DNA of 36,622 nt from an uncultured Porphyromonadaceae bacterium (GTDB lineage Bacteria > Bacteroidota > Bacteroidia > Bacteroidales > Muribaculaceae), in the NCBI GenBank assembly GCA_902493335.1, contig CABUPJ010000036.1, forward strand, positions 1 through 36,622. Direction: 5' to 3'. Position 1 is the stretch's first letter. Every line of letters begins with the position of its first letter. Shown here one piece after another: positions 7,952 through 15,905 of the stretch. The position numbers and the translations under genes were made by a program. The notes beneath the pieces were generated by a model. It saw only the letters and a program-made list of their open reading frames with translations, was not told the origin of the DNA and searched no databases.

Positions 7952-8539
7952 TCAGCACTTGCTTTTCTCGAGGGCTTCGATCAGTCGTGAGGTGTATTCG
8001 ACGGGGTCTTTGGCATAGGCCGGTGTGGCAGTGGCCACACCCGAGATGCCTGTGGCCATGTAGGCCGCGGCGTTTTCGAGGTTGATGTCGCCCGTAGCTA
8101 CGACCGGGATCGTGATGCCCGTAGGCTTTAGTTCGTCCATAAACTGCGCGATGGCGCCGACAGGCATGTCGGGTGGCAGGGTGACATAATCGATGTCGGC
8201 GTTCTGAATGGCGACGACGGCCGGCGTCGTGGCGACGCGAAGGCCTATGATGGCTTCGGGTCCGAGGTCTTCGCGGAATTTGAGCGCCGTAGTGGCGAGT
8301 GAGGTCATGACGACACCGTGGAGTCCGAGCTCGCGGGCAAGCCCGGGACGGTCTTCGATAGTGAGAAATACTCCGGATTCGCGGCAGAGCGGTATAAGCT
8401 CCGAGGCGACTTCTCTGATTTCGCTGTCGTCGCTGTCGGGCATGTGCAGCTCAATCCAGCGGCAACCGCCTTCGATTGCCATCTGGACAGTTTCGGCAAT
8501 CGAATATCGTTCGTTAGATTCGGCGATAAACTGTAACAT
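7952..8539 (-). CDS. ThiE-like (thiamine phosphate synthase superfamily) TIM-barrel protein
   Basis: The barrel resembles thiamine phosphate synthase: strand 1 is MLQFIAES, then GGCRWIELHMPD, IEDRPGLARELGLHGVVMT, and the phosphate-binding end PVVATGDINLENAAAYMATGISGVAT. Several residues diagnostic of true ThiE are changed. The Arg/Lys motif (LRxK) reads LHMP, and the usual GVHLGQ reads LHGVVM, so thiamine synthesis cannot be assumed. I chose the ATG at 8539 (195 residues). A perfect -7 box at 8567-8560 places the transcription start near 8556, downstream of the other in-frame ATG at 8572. First gene of the eight-gene minus operon. Confidence 0.8.
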   Translation of the reverse strand: MLQFIAESNERYSIAETVQMAIEGGCRWIELHMPDSDDSEIREVASELIPLCRESGVFLTIEDRPGLARELGLHGVVMTSLATTALKFREDLGPEAIIGLRVATTPAVVAIQNADIDYVTLPPDMPVGAIAQFMDELKPTGITIPVVATGDINLENAAAYMATGISGVATATPAYAKDPVEYTSRLIEALEKSKC

Positions 8540-8559
8540 AAGTTGAAATCTTGTCAGTG

Positions 8560-8567
8560 CAAATTTA
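8560..8567 (-). promoter_or_regulatory. -7 promoter box of the thiE-like operon
   Basis: The minus strand reads TAAATTTG, an exact TAnnTTTG. No clear -33 TTTG is seen at the right spacing. The predicted start near 8556 gives a leader of about 17 nt to the ATG at 8539 and rules out the upstream in-frame ATG. Confidence 0.6.
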
Positions 8568-8696
8568 ATCATTCTTATTCAAATCGCAAGCCGATTTGTT
8601 AAATCAGACATATATTAGCAACAATGCGCCATGTCGCGATGTTTATCAATATAATGTATTAAAAATAAACGATAACGTTTCAAACTCAAAGACTTC

Positions 8697-9329
8697 ATGA
8701 CCAAAAAGCTTATAATAAGTGTATTCGTTTTGATTGCCGCGATGGCAGCGTCGGCCGGTACGCCGTATTTCGGGGCGCGTCTGTCAATGGATGTGACTGT
8801 GCCGTCGCACAGCAAGGGCAATTACAAGACAGGCTCGGGTTTCTCAGTCGGAGCCATCTATAATCTGCCTGTCTACAAGCAGTTTTATTTTGAACCCGGT
8901 CTGATGTTTTTCTATAACACAATGGGAGTCAAACCTTTTGAAATTAACGATCATCTCTATGACGGGTCGGTGCGAAATCTCGGTCTCAGGCTGCCGCTCA
9001 ACGTCGGCTATGACTTCGATGTGCTTGACAATCTGACTATAGGCTTCTTTACCGGTCCGTGGCTCAATTTCAATATCACGGCACGCGAACACACTCTGCC
9101 TGATTTCGAAGGTCCCGAGCCGACGTCGTCAGAAAATCTGTTTGACCGCGGCTGGAAACGCTTTGATCTTCAGTGGGGGTTTGGTCTGAAGGTGCGTTTT
9201 GCCGGCCATTATTACCTCGGACTCAGCGGCGGCGTGGGCCTCACTCCGCTCGCCCGCTACGGCAGCGACAACAAGCCGTTCAAGATGTATCGCAACAGCT
9301 TCGGAGTGGCGTTGGGCTATAATTTCTGA
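8697..9329 (+). CDS. Outer-membrane beta-barrel protein (PorT-like family)
   Basis: A 210-residue exported protein. The signal peptide MTKKLIISVFVLIAAMAASA is followed by alternating amphipathic strands: YFGARLSMDV, GFSVGAIYNLPVYKQFYFEPGLMFFY, LGLRLPLNVGYDF, GVALGYNF at the C-terminus. The last residue is Phe, as expected of an outer-membrane barrel. This matches the small outer-membrane beta-barrel family common in Bacteroidetes; the precise role is unknown. It is divergent from the thiE-like operon across a 157-bp intergenic region in which I find no strong plus-strand -7 box. Confidence 0.88.
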   Translation: MTKKLIISVFVLIAAMAASAGTPYFGARLSMDVTVPSHSKGNYKTGSGFSVGAIYNLPVYKQFYFEPGLMFFYNTMGVKPFEINDHLYDGSVRNLGLRLPLNVGYDFDVLDNLTIGFFTGPWLNFNITAREHTLPDFEGPEPTSSENLFDRGWKRFDLQWGFGLKVRFAGHYYLGLSGGVGLTPLARYGSDNKPFKMYRNSFGVALGYNF

Positions 9330-9359
9330 TAAAAAGACGCGGGAGCGCGGATTATTTAG

Positions 9360-9367
9360 TAACTTTG
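9360..9367 (+). promoter_or_regulatory. -7 promoter box of the MATE gene
   Basis: TAACTTTG is an exact match to TAnnTTTG, with a predicted start near 9371 and a leader of about 22 nt. No convincing -33 element lies upstream. Confidence 0.6.
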
Positions 9368-9392
9368 CACGTTCTAAGGTAATCTGCATCCT

Positions 9393-10760
9393 ATGGAAAA
9401 AAACAGAGTGGCCACCGGCGGCATCGACATGCTCTCGGGCGGTCTTTATAAAAACATATTTCTCTTCGCTCTGCCGCTGATAGCCAGCGGTATGCTCCAG
9501 CAATCATTCAATTCGGTCGATATGGCTGTCGTCGGTCGCTTTGCCGACAGCATGGCGCTCGCCGCCGTGGGCAGCAACGGCCCGGTAATCGGACTTATCG
9601 TCAATCTTTTTGTCGGCATCTCGCTTGGTGCCAATGTCGTCATCGCCAACTATATAGGCAGAGGCAACGAATCAGGAATCAAGAAAGCCGTGTCGACGGC
9701 CGGTGCGCTCGCCCTTATCAGCGGCCTGCTGATGATGACAGTAGGCCTTACTGTGGCCGAGCCGATACTTGCCCTGCTGGGCACTCCCGACGATGTCATC
9801 GACGAGGCCGCGGGCTATCTCAAGATTGTCTCTCTCGGGTTTCCGTTCATGATGATCTATAACTTCAGTTCGGCCATCATGCGCAGCCGCGGTGACACCC
9901 GCAGCCCGTTCTATGCCCTCGTCGCCGGCGGTGTCGTCAATGTAGTACTCAATCTTGTGCTTGTCATCGTCTTCAGGATGGGTGTCGCCGGTGTCGCTCT
10001 CGGCACAGTGGCGGCCAGTATCGTCAGCTCGGCGGTGCTCGCGTGGATTCTCAACCGCGCCGAGGAGCCTTTCAGACTCAACTATCTGAAAGTCTGGGCA
10101 ACCCGCAGCGAGGTAGCCAAGATACTTCAGATCGGTCTGCCGGCGGGCATCCAGGGAGTCGTCTTCTCGATTTCAAATGTCTTCATCCAGTCGGCGATCA
10201 ACAGTTTCGGCTCGCAGGCTGTGGCGGGGTCGGCCGCAGCTATCAATTACGAGTTTTACAGCTATTTCATTATCAGTGCTTTCGTGCAGGCTGTCGTGGC
10301 ATTTACGGGTCAGAACTTTGGTGCGGGAAATTATGAGCGATGCCGTCGTATCTTCCGCGTCGGCATGGTTTATGCCGTTGCCATGTCGCTGACGCTCAAT
10401 GCTGTTGTCGCGCTCAATAAAGACTTTTTCATCTCGATATTCACATCGGCGCCCGAGGTGGTCGAATATGCCACTATCCGCATCACTGTCGTGCTGATAT
10501 TCCAGTTCGTGGCCTGCAGTTATGAAATTGCCGGGGCGTCGCTCCGCGGCATCGGTTACTCTATGACTCCGGCCGTGCTGACGATTTTCGGCACCTGTGT
10601 GCTGCGTCTGCTGTGGGTCTGGGCAAGCGCCAACCATTTTGCCGACTTCGGCCTGCTGATGATAATCTACCCCGTCACCTGGACTGTAACCGGCATCGCC
10701 GTCCTCATCGCTTTCTTCCGCATCTCGCGCCGCGTCCTCCCGGTCAAGGCGAGGAAGTAA
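9393..10760 (+). CDS. MATE-family multidrug/sodium antiporter
   Basis: A 455-residue inner-membrane protein with about 12 hydrophobic helices in two pseudo-symmetric halves. Helix 1 carries the typical LPLIASGMLQQSFNSVDMAVVGRF, and NLFVGISLGANVVIANYIGRG follows. The second half repeats the pattern (IGLPAGIQGVVFSISNVFIQSAINSFG). The family exports cationic drugs or metabolites using sodium or proton gradients. The sequence resembles the NorM/DinF branch common in Bacteroidetes; the substrate cannot be read from sequence. It has its own promoter at 9360, and a hairpin follows the stop. Confidence 0.95.
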   Translation: MEKNRVATGGIDMLSGGLYKNIFLFALPLIASGMLQQSFNSVDMAVVGRFADSMALAAVGSNGPVIGLIVNLFVGISLGANVVIANYIGRGNESGIKKAVSTAGALALISGLLMMTVGLTVAEPILALLGTPDDVIDEAAGYLKIVSLGFPFMMIYNFSSAIMRSRGDTRSPFYALVAGGVVNVVLNLVLVIVFRMGVAGVALGTVAASIVSSAVLAWILNRAEEPFRLNYLKVWATRSEVAKILQIGLPAGIQGVVFSISNVFIQSAINSFGSQAVAGSAAAINYEFYSYFIISAFVQAVVAFTGQNFGAGNYERCRRIFRVGMVYAVAMSLTLNAVVALNKDFFISIFTSAPEVVEYATIRITVVLIFQFVACSYEIAGASLRGIGYSMTPAVLTIFGTCVLRLLWVWASANHFADFGLLMIIYPVTWTVTGIAVLIAFFRISRRVLPVKARK

Positions 10761-10796
10761 AACAAAGACCTCGGGCGGAGTTGCCGGAGGTCTTTG
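10757..10796. terminator. Hairpin between convergent genes (probable terminator)
   Basis: CAAAGACCTC (10763-10772) pairs perfectly with GAGGTCTTTG (10787-10796). It begins just after the MATE stop and lies about 30 bp past the stop of the convergent AAA ATPase gene. The minus-strand side is followed by TTTTAC, the plus side by no clear T-run. It may serve both genes. Confidence 0.65.
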
Positions 10797-10828
10797 ATAG
10801 CCTTAAAGTTGTATGTGTAACTGTCAAG

Positions 10829-12085
10829 TCAACCTTTTATAAGCAATTCAGGATTGAGCAAGAAGTCTAAAAGTCCGATTATTAAATATCCGCTCTCAGT
10901 TCGATACATTGGCACGTCGTCTTTGACCACGATTACTTTTTTGAACGAATCTTCAGTATAACGGAACGATGCAGTTTCTTGCTGCATTTTCGCTTCATCA
11001 GGAATTGAATATGCAGATTGGATGTAATATCGCTGATCAGAATCATTCACTACAAAATCCACCTCAAACTGCTTACGGATATCTTTCCCGTTCTTGTCTA
11101 CTGTTTTCAGTTCTACCATCCCAACATCAACGGAATAACCTCGACAAAGAAGTTCATTGAAGATGATATTTTCCATTATGTGTGTCGGTTCCATCTGTCT
11201 GAAAGCGAGAATGGCGTTACGGAGTCCGATATCAGTAAAATAGTATTTGGCAAGAGTGTTTATATATTTTTTGCCTTTGATATTGTATCGGATAGCCTTC
11301 TCTACCATGAAAGCATCACAAAGATATGAGAGGTAATTAGATATTGTCTTGTTAGATATTACCTTATTCTTGGTAGTTCTGAATGTGTTTGAAAGCTTTG
11401 TTGGATTGCATGGAGATCCAATTGAGGAGGCAAGTACACTAAGCAATTCCACCAATTCAACACGATTCTTTACTCTGTTGCGCTCAACCACATCTGAAAT
11501 AAACACTGAATCAGATAGATGCGACAGATATTCGCGCTTAGCTTTGTCACCTTGCAAAAGCAGTATCTGCGGCAATCCACCATAAGTTATATAGTCTCGC
11601 CAACAGACAGATTTGTCGCCTCCTTTTGCAGAATAATACTCTGCAAATGATAGTGGATACATATGTATGTCCTGCCCACGGCCACGGAACTCAGTTACAA
11701 CATCTTTAGATAGAAATTTGGAATTACTGCCCGTAACGAAGGCGTCGACGTTTCTTATATGCAGCAGGCTGTTGAGAACATCTACAAAATCGTCAATCAT
11801 CTGTACTTCATCAAGAAGCACATAGTATTGTCCGTCATCTTTTATACGAGACTTGATATGCGCAAGAATTTGGTCAGGATCACGCAATTGAATATTGGCT
11901 CTATCATCAAGAGCGATTTCTATAATGTGGTTTTCGTCAACCCCATTCTCGTTAAGGAAAGAATGGAATAACTCAAAAAGCAGGAAGGACTTACCACACC
12001 GTCGTATTCCTGTGATAATCTTAATCATGTGGTTGCCTTTGGACGCAATCAATTGATTAAGGTATGTCGGACGAGGTATAATCAT
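10829..12085 (-). CDS. AAA ATPase with DUF4143 domain
   Basis: A 418-residue cytoplasmic protein. Walker A is GIRRCGKS (26-33), Walker B is VLLDEVQ (89-95), and a sensor-like TGSNSKFL follows (about 140). A winged-helix segment and the DUF4143 C-terminal part come next (YYFTDIGLRNAIL, then NIIFNELLCRGYSVDVG, with VDFVV resembling a restriction-nuclease-like core). This two-domain architecture is common in mobile or accessory contexts, and its function is not established. The gene is visibly more AT-rich than its neighbours, suggesting acquisition. It has an almost ideal promoter of its own. Confidence 0.9.
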   Translation of the reverse strand: MIIPRPTYLNQLIASKGNHMIKIITGIRRCGKSFLLFELFHSFLNENGVDENHIIEIALDDRANIQLRDPDQILAHIKSRIKDDGQYYVLLDEVQMIDDFVDVLNSLLHIRNVDAFVTGSNSKFLSKDVVTEFRGRGQDIHMYPLSFAEYYSAKGGDKSVCWRDYITYGGLPQILLLQGDKAKREYLSHLSDSVFISDVVERNRVKNRVELVELLSVLASSIGSPCNPTKLSNTFRTTKNKVISNKTISNYLSYLCDAFMVEKAIRYNIKGKKYINTLAKYYFTDIGLRNAILAFRQMEPTHIMENIIFNELLCRGYSVDVGMVELKTVDKNGKDIRKQFEVDFVVNDSDQRYYIQSAYSIPDEAKMQQETASFRYTEDSFKKVIVVKDDVPMYRTESGYLIIGLLDFLLNPELLIKG

Positions 12086-12124
12086 ATTACTAAAATTTGC
12101 CGTTTACGGCATTTTTTGGTAATA

Positions 12125-12156
12125 CAAAGTTAATCGCTATATGTGAAACCACCAAA
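12125..12156 (-). promoter_or_regulatory. Promoter of the AAA/DUF4143 gene
   Basis: On the minus strand TTTG (12156-12153), a 20-bp spacer and TAACTTTG (12132-12125) match the Bacteroidetes consensus exactly. The predicted leader is about 36 nt. It occupies the gap just after the helicase stop. Confidence 0.75.
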
Positions 12157-12168
12157 CAAAAGAGCTCA

Positions 12169-14160
12169 TTATTTTCCTTTTCTGAGATTGCGGGCGCGGG
12201 TGCGGTGGCGGCGGGCCATCTTGGTGTCGCCGACGGTGTCGTAGACTTCGGCGATGGCGAGGTGGACTTCGGCGATGTCGTCGCAGCGGTCGGCGGCGGT
12301 GAGAAGACGCTCGAGCGCTTCGGGCAGGCGGCCGGCGCCGAGGTAGTAGACGCCGAGTTCGTAAAGAGCGCGCCAGTCGGCGGGGTCGATGTCGGCGGCG
12401 CGGTTGAGACAGTCGACGGCAGTGTCGCTGTCGCCGTCGGCGAAGTGTGCGCGGGCTTTGCCTATGTAAGCGGCTGTGCAGCGCGGGTCGAGCGATATGG
12501 CCTTGTCGTAGTTGGCGATGGCGGCGCTGATGTCCCAGCCTTCGCGCGAGCAGTCGTCGCCGAGGGTGACATATTCGGCTGCGAGTGCGGCAAAGCGCCG
12601 GCGGTCTTCATCAAGAAGGCTGTTGAGGCGGTCGATTTCGGCCTGCAGACGGTCGACAAGCGTTAGCTTGCGGGCAAGCAGGCGCGCTACGGCCGGCGAT
12701 GACAGGTCGTTTCGGAGGCCGACGGCGTCACACAGGCATGAGGCGGCGGCGCGCCAGTCGTGGCGGTCGAACGCTGCGGCAGCATCGCGGTAGGCAGCTT
12801 TGGCAAGCGAGGCCGATATGGCGGCGTCGATGCGGTTGACGTCGTTGAAGCTGCGGCTGAAACGCTCGATAGCCGGGTTGACGAAGATGTCGCGCTCGTT
12901 GATGGTGCTGAGCAGCTTTATGCCTTCGAGGCTGGTGCAGCGGCTGAGGGCGACATAGCTCTGACCGCCGCTGAAGGCTCCGCGGCCGACGTCGATGACG
13001 ACGTTGTCGAATGTCAGTCCCTGGCTTTTGTGGATTGTCAGCGCCCAGGCGAGCTTGACGGGATACTGGGTGAAGCTGCCGATTTCCTCTTCGCTGACTT
13101 TACCGCTTTCTTCGTCGTAGCGGTAGATGATGTTGCCCCATTTTTCGGGTTCGATGCTGTGGCGCTCGCCGTTTTCGAGCCGCACGGCGATGTCGTCGTC
13201 GGTCGCTTCCTCGATGATGCCGATAGAGCCGTTGACCCAGCGGCGGTCGGGGTCGTTCTTGACGAAGACGACCTGTGCGCCTTCTTTGAGTGTCAGCTCG
13301 ATGTCGGTCGGGACGGCGTTCATCGGAAAGTCGCCTTTGATGATGCCGTGGTAGACGCGCCGGGGTGTTCTGAGGGCTGCGAGACGGCTTTCGTTGATGT
13401 GGTCGACCATCTCGCGGCGCGTGGCGATGGTCATTCTCATGCGTCCGTCGTCATCAGCGGTGTCGTTGCCTACGCGGCTGTTGATGAGGGCGATGTCGCC
13501 GGGGGTAGGGTGACCGCTGCGGACGCGGTCGAGCAGGGCGACGAAGTCGGCGTCGTTCTGACGGTAGACCTTCTTGAGCTCGATTGATATGGGAGAGAAG
13601 TCGTTGAAGACACGGGCATTGAAAAAGTAGCATGCCGGATAGACGCGACGGAGTATGTCGCGCATGTCGCCCGTGACGACCGGCTCGAGCTGGAAGATGT
13701 CGCCGACGAGCAGCAGCTGTTTGCCGCCGAAGGGTTCGCGGCGGTTGCCTGAGTAAAGACGCAGTATCTTGTCGATGAAGTCGATGATGTCGGCGCGCAC
13801 CATCGATATCTCGTCGATGACGATAAGCTCGAGGTCTTTGATGAGTCTGACTTTTTCCGACGAGTATTTCAGTCGTTTCTTCAATACTTTTTCCGACAGG
13901 TCGGGGTCGTCGGGCATAAGCGGCTTGAAGGGTATTCTGAAAAATGAATGGAGTGTCTGGCCGCCGACGTTGACGGCAGCTATGCCTGTCGGCGCCAGCA
14001 CGATATGTTTTTTAGTCGTGTTGGCGGTGATGTGTTTCAGAAAGGTCGATTTGCCTGTGCCGGCTTTGCCGGTCATGAAGACAGAGCGGCTTGTGGTGTC
14101 GATAAGCCGCATCACGTTCTGAAACTCGGGGTTGTCTGTGTCAAACTGTCTGCTGTCCAT
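12169..14160 (-). CDS. PIF1/RecD-like superfamily 1 DNA helicase with C-terminal TPRs
   Basis: A 663-residue ATPase. Walker A is GKAGTGKST (31-39), motif Ia is LAPTGIAAVNVGGQTLHSFF (55-74), Walker B is IVIDEISM (113-120) and the GGKQLLLVGDIFQLEPV stretch is motif III. Near 368-405, KLAWALTIHKSQGLTF and GQSYVALSRC match motifs V and VI of PIF1/RecD helicases. Residues about 545-650 form tetratricopeptide repeats (AAIANYDKAISLDPRCTAAYIGKAR). Such helicase-TPR fusions are frequent in Bacteroidetes; the TPRs probably bind a partner protein. A hairpin abuts the start codon. Confidence 0.93.
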   Translation of the reverse strand: MDSRQFDTDNPEFQNVMRLIDTTSRSVFMTGKAGTGKSTFLKHITANTTKKHIVLAPTGIAAVNVGGQTLHSFFRIPFKPLMPDDPDLSEKVLKKRLKYSSEKVRLIKDLELIVIDEISMVRADIIDFIDKILRLYSGNRREPFGGKQLLLVGDIFQLEPVVTGDMRDILRRVYPACYFFNARVFNDFSPISIELKKVYRQNDADFVALLDRVRSGHPTPGDIALINSRVGNDTADDDGRMRMTIATRREMVDHINESRLAALRTPRRVYHGIIKGDFPMNAVPTDIELTLKEGAQVVFVKNDPDRRWVNGSIGIIEEATDDDIAVRLENGERHSIEPEKWGNIIYRYDEESGKVSEEEIGSFTQYPVKLAWALTIHKSQGLTFDNVVIDVGRGAFSGGQSYVALSRCTSLEGIKLLSTINERDIFVNPAIERFSRSFNDVNRIDAAISASLAKAAYRDAAAAFDRHDWRAAASCLCDAVGLRNDLSSPAVARLLARKLTLVDRLQAEIDRLNSLLDEDRRRFAALAAEYVTLGDDCSREGWDISAAIANYDKAISLDPRCTAAYIGKARAHFADGDSDTAVDCLNRAADIDPADWRALYELGVYYLGAGRLPEALERLLTAADRCDDIAEVHLAIAEVYDTVGDTKMARRHRTRARNLRKGK

Positions 14161-14205
14161 AAAAAGGCCGTGAAACGGTGTGTCTTCATCACATCATTTC
14201 ACGGC
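14161..14205 (-). terminator. Hairpin plus T-run directly in front of the helicase start
   Basis: GCCGTGAAA (14167-14175) pairs perfectly with TTTCACGGC (14197-14205). On the minus strand it is followed by CTTTTT and then immediately the helicase ATG. It probably terminates the upstream FadL-like gene, but it would also be the leader of any transcript reading into the helicase. A weak TAACTTTA box lies just upstream (14215-14208). Confidence 0.65.
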
Positions 14206-14233
14206 TATAAAGTTAGTAAAAATTTTTCAGAGG

Positions 14234-15847
14234 TCAGAATTTAAATCCGGCTGAAATGACAATCGAGTTGTTGGTGTCGGTGACGTCGGCTGTCGGAGCG
14301 GCATAGCCGTTGAAGTCGGGGTAGGCGTGGAAGGTGCTCTTGCGGTTTTTGTAGACATAGGCCGCATCGATGTAGAACGCCTGATAGCGGTAGCCGAGGC
14401 CGAAGCTGATATACTGTGTCGTCTTGTCAAGCGAATAGCTGGGATCGGTGCCCGATGTCAGCATCTCGGTCGTGCCGTTGGTGGCGTTGCTCTTGACGTT
14501 CGACGACTCCACGTTGTAGCCTGCGCGGAGGCTGAACTGCGGAGTGACGCGGTATTCGAGGCCTACGCGCACGATGTTGGAGCCTTTGAAGCTGTCTTTG
14601 ATGTTGTTCTCGACGGCATCGTCGTTGACGAAGTCGCCGTAATAGCCGCCGTCGCTGTATTTGACTCTCATGTCGTTGAAAGCCACACGCTCGTAGTCGA
14701 CGCTGACGATGGCCTGGTTGCCGATGACGGTAGCCGCGCCGATCATGAAGCGCCAGGGTGTGTTGATGCGCGAGTCGAAGGCGGCTTCGTCGGTATATTC
14801 GGGCTTGTCGCCGTTGGTGATGGGATTGCGGTCGCTTTCGGCGATATTGGGATTGTAGTAGCTGTAATAGTCGACGGTGGCCTGATAGCGGTGGGTCAGT
14901 TTATACCATGTCGGAGTGTGGATCGCGAAGCCGAGGCGGAGTTCGGGGATGGGCCTGACGATGACGCCGGCCTTGAAGTTCCAGCCGCTGCCGCTGATGT
15001 GTTTGCTGTTGTAGAGGTCGAATCCGGCGTTGCCTGTGGCCATGCCTGCCACGCTGGGTATATAGGCATTCTCGAGGCTTTCGCTGTAGTATGAATCTTT
15101 CCAGTAGCTCAGGTCGGTGATGCCGAAACCTATGCCCCAGTAGACGACGTCGTTGACGTTGCCGCCGAGGTCGAAGTTGTATTCGTCGACATAGCCGCGT
15201 TCTCTGACGGTATACATGGCGTCGGCGACGGTGCCGTTCTGGAACAGGCCGGCATATGTGTTTTCACCGCCGGGGACGGGATTGATCAGATAACTGTTGT
15301 AGGCCAGAATGCTCATCCAGTCGGCATCAGAGTCCTGATAGGGATTGTATCCGCTTGCAAAGCCGAGAGTCTCGGGCGAATAGCCGGAACTAAACCCTGC
15401 GACATAGTTGGTCATCGATGTGTTAGTCGGCATATTGGCGCCTTTGATGATGCGGTCGAACGACGCGCGGCGTCCGTAAGACGCGCCCCAGTTGAACGAT
15501 TTGAGCGCGCCGTCGAGAAGGGCTGTGCCGACATATCCGAAGTTGTTGCAGAATGCCTTTGTCTGGTTGTCTTTCGACGAGCCTTGAGATGTCGATGTCT
15601 TGTAGCCGCGCATGTTGATGTCGAGGGTGGCGCCGAATTCGCTGCTGCGGTAGACACCGATGCCGGCGGGATTCTGGCCGAGGGTCGAGAGGTCGCCGCC
15701 GAGGGCTGTGAATGCGCCGCCCATCGACATGAAGCGGGCTGTGCCTCGCATCTCGTTCTGCGATATGGCGTATGCGTCGACGGTGCTCTGCGCCATGGCC
15801 AAAGCCGGGAGCGACGCTATCATTGATGCTAATATAATCTTTTTCAT
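14234..15847 (-). CDS. FadL/OmpP1-family outer-membrane transport protein
   Basis: A 537-residue exported barrel. The signal peptide MKKIILASMIASLPALAMAQ precedes the plug-like N-terminal region GTARFMSMGGAFTALGGDLSTLGQNPAGIG; the NPAGIG at 59-64 is the family hallmark. Long strands alternate with surface loops, and it ends VISAGFKF with a terminal Phe. FadL relatives pass hydrophobic compounds such as fatty acids across the outer membrane; the ligand here is unknown. It follows the Trp/Gly-rich gene by 58 bp with no clear promoter between them, so they may be cotranscribed. A terminator lies at 14167-14205. Confidence 0.92.
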   Translation of the reverse strand: MKKIILASMIASLPALAMAQSTVDAYAISQNEMRGTARFMSMGGAFTALGGDLSTLGQNPAGIGVYRSSEFGATLDINMRGYKTSTSQGSSKDNQTKAFCNNFGYVGTALLDGALKSFNWGASYGRRASFDRIIKGANMPTNTSMTNYVAGFSSGYSPETLGFASGYNPYQDSDADWMSILAYNSYLINPVPGGENTYAGLFQNGTVADAMYTVRERGYVDEYNFDLGGNVNDVVYWGIGFGITDLSYWKDSYYSESLENAYIPSVAGMATGNAGFDLYNSKHISGSGWNFKAGVIVRPIPELRLGFAIHTPTWYKLTHRYQATVDYYSYYNPNIAESDRNPITNGDKPEYTDEAAFDSRINTPWRFMIGAATVIGNQAIVSVDYERVAFNDMRVKYSDGGYYGDFVNDDAVENNIKDSFKGSNIVRVGLEYRVTPQFSLRAGYNVESSNVKSNATNGTTEMLTSGTDPSYSLDKTTQYISFGLGYRYQAFYIDAAYVYKNRKSTFHAYPDFNGYAAPTADVTDTNNSIVISAGFKF

Positions 15848-15905
15848 AATGCCTAAATAATTGAAACTGTTTTATGTCGAAGTGAGTCGGACCCGATAGT
15901 CAGAA

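Noticed and set aside
7952..8539. Naming the TIM-barrel gene thiE
   Set aside because: Diagnostic substrate-binding residues are not preserved, so only superfamily membership is supported.
12760..13587. 275-codon plus-strand frame opposite the helicase
   Set aside because: Antisense shadow in GC-rich DNA; repetitive Ala/Val/Asp composition, no domain, and the helicase motifs lie in the other strand.
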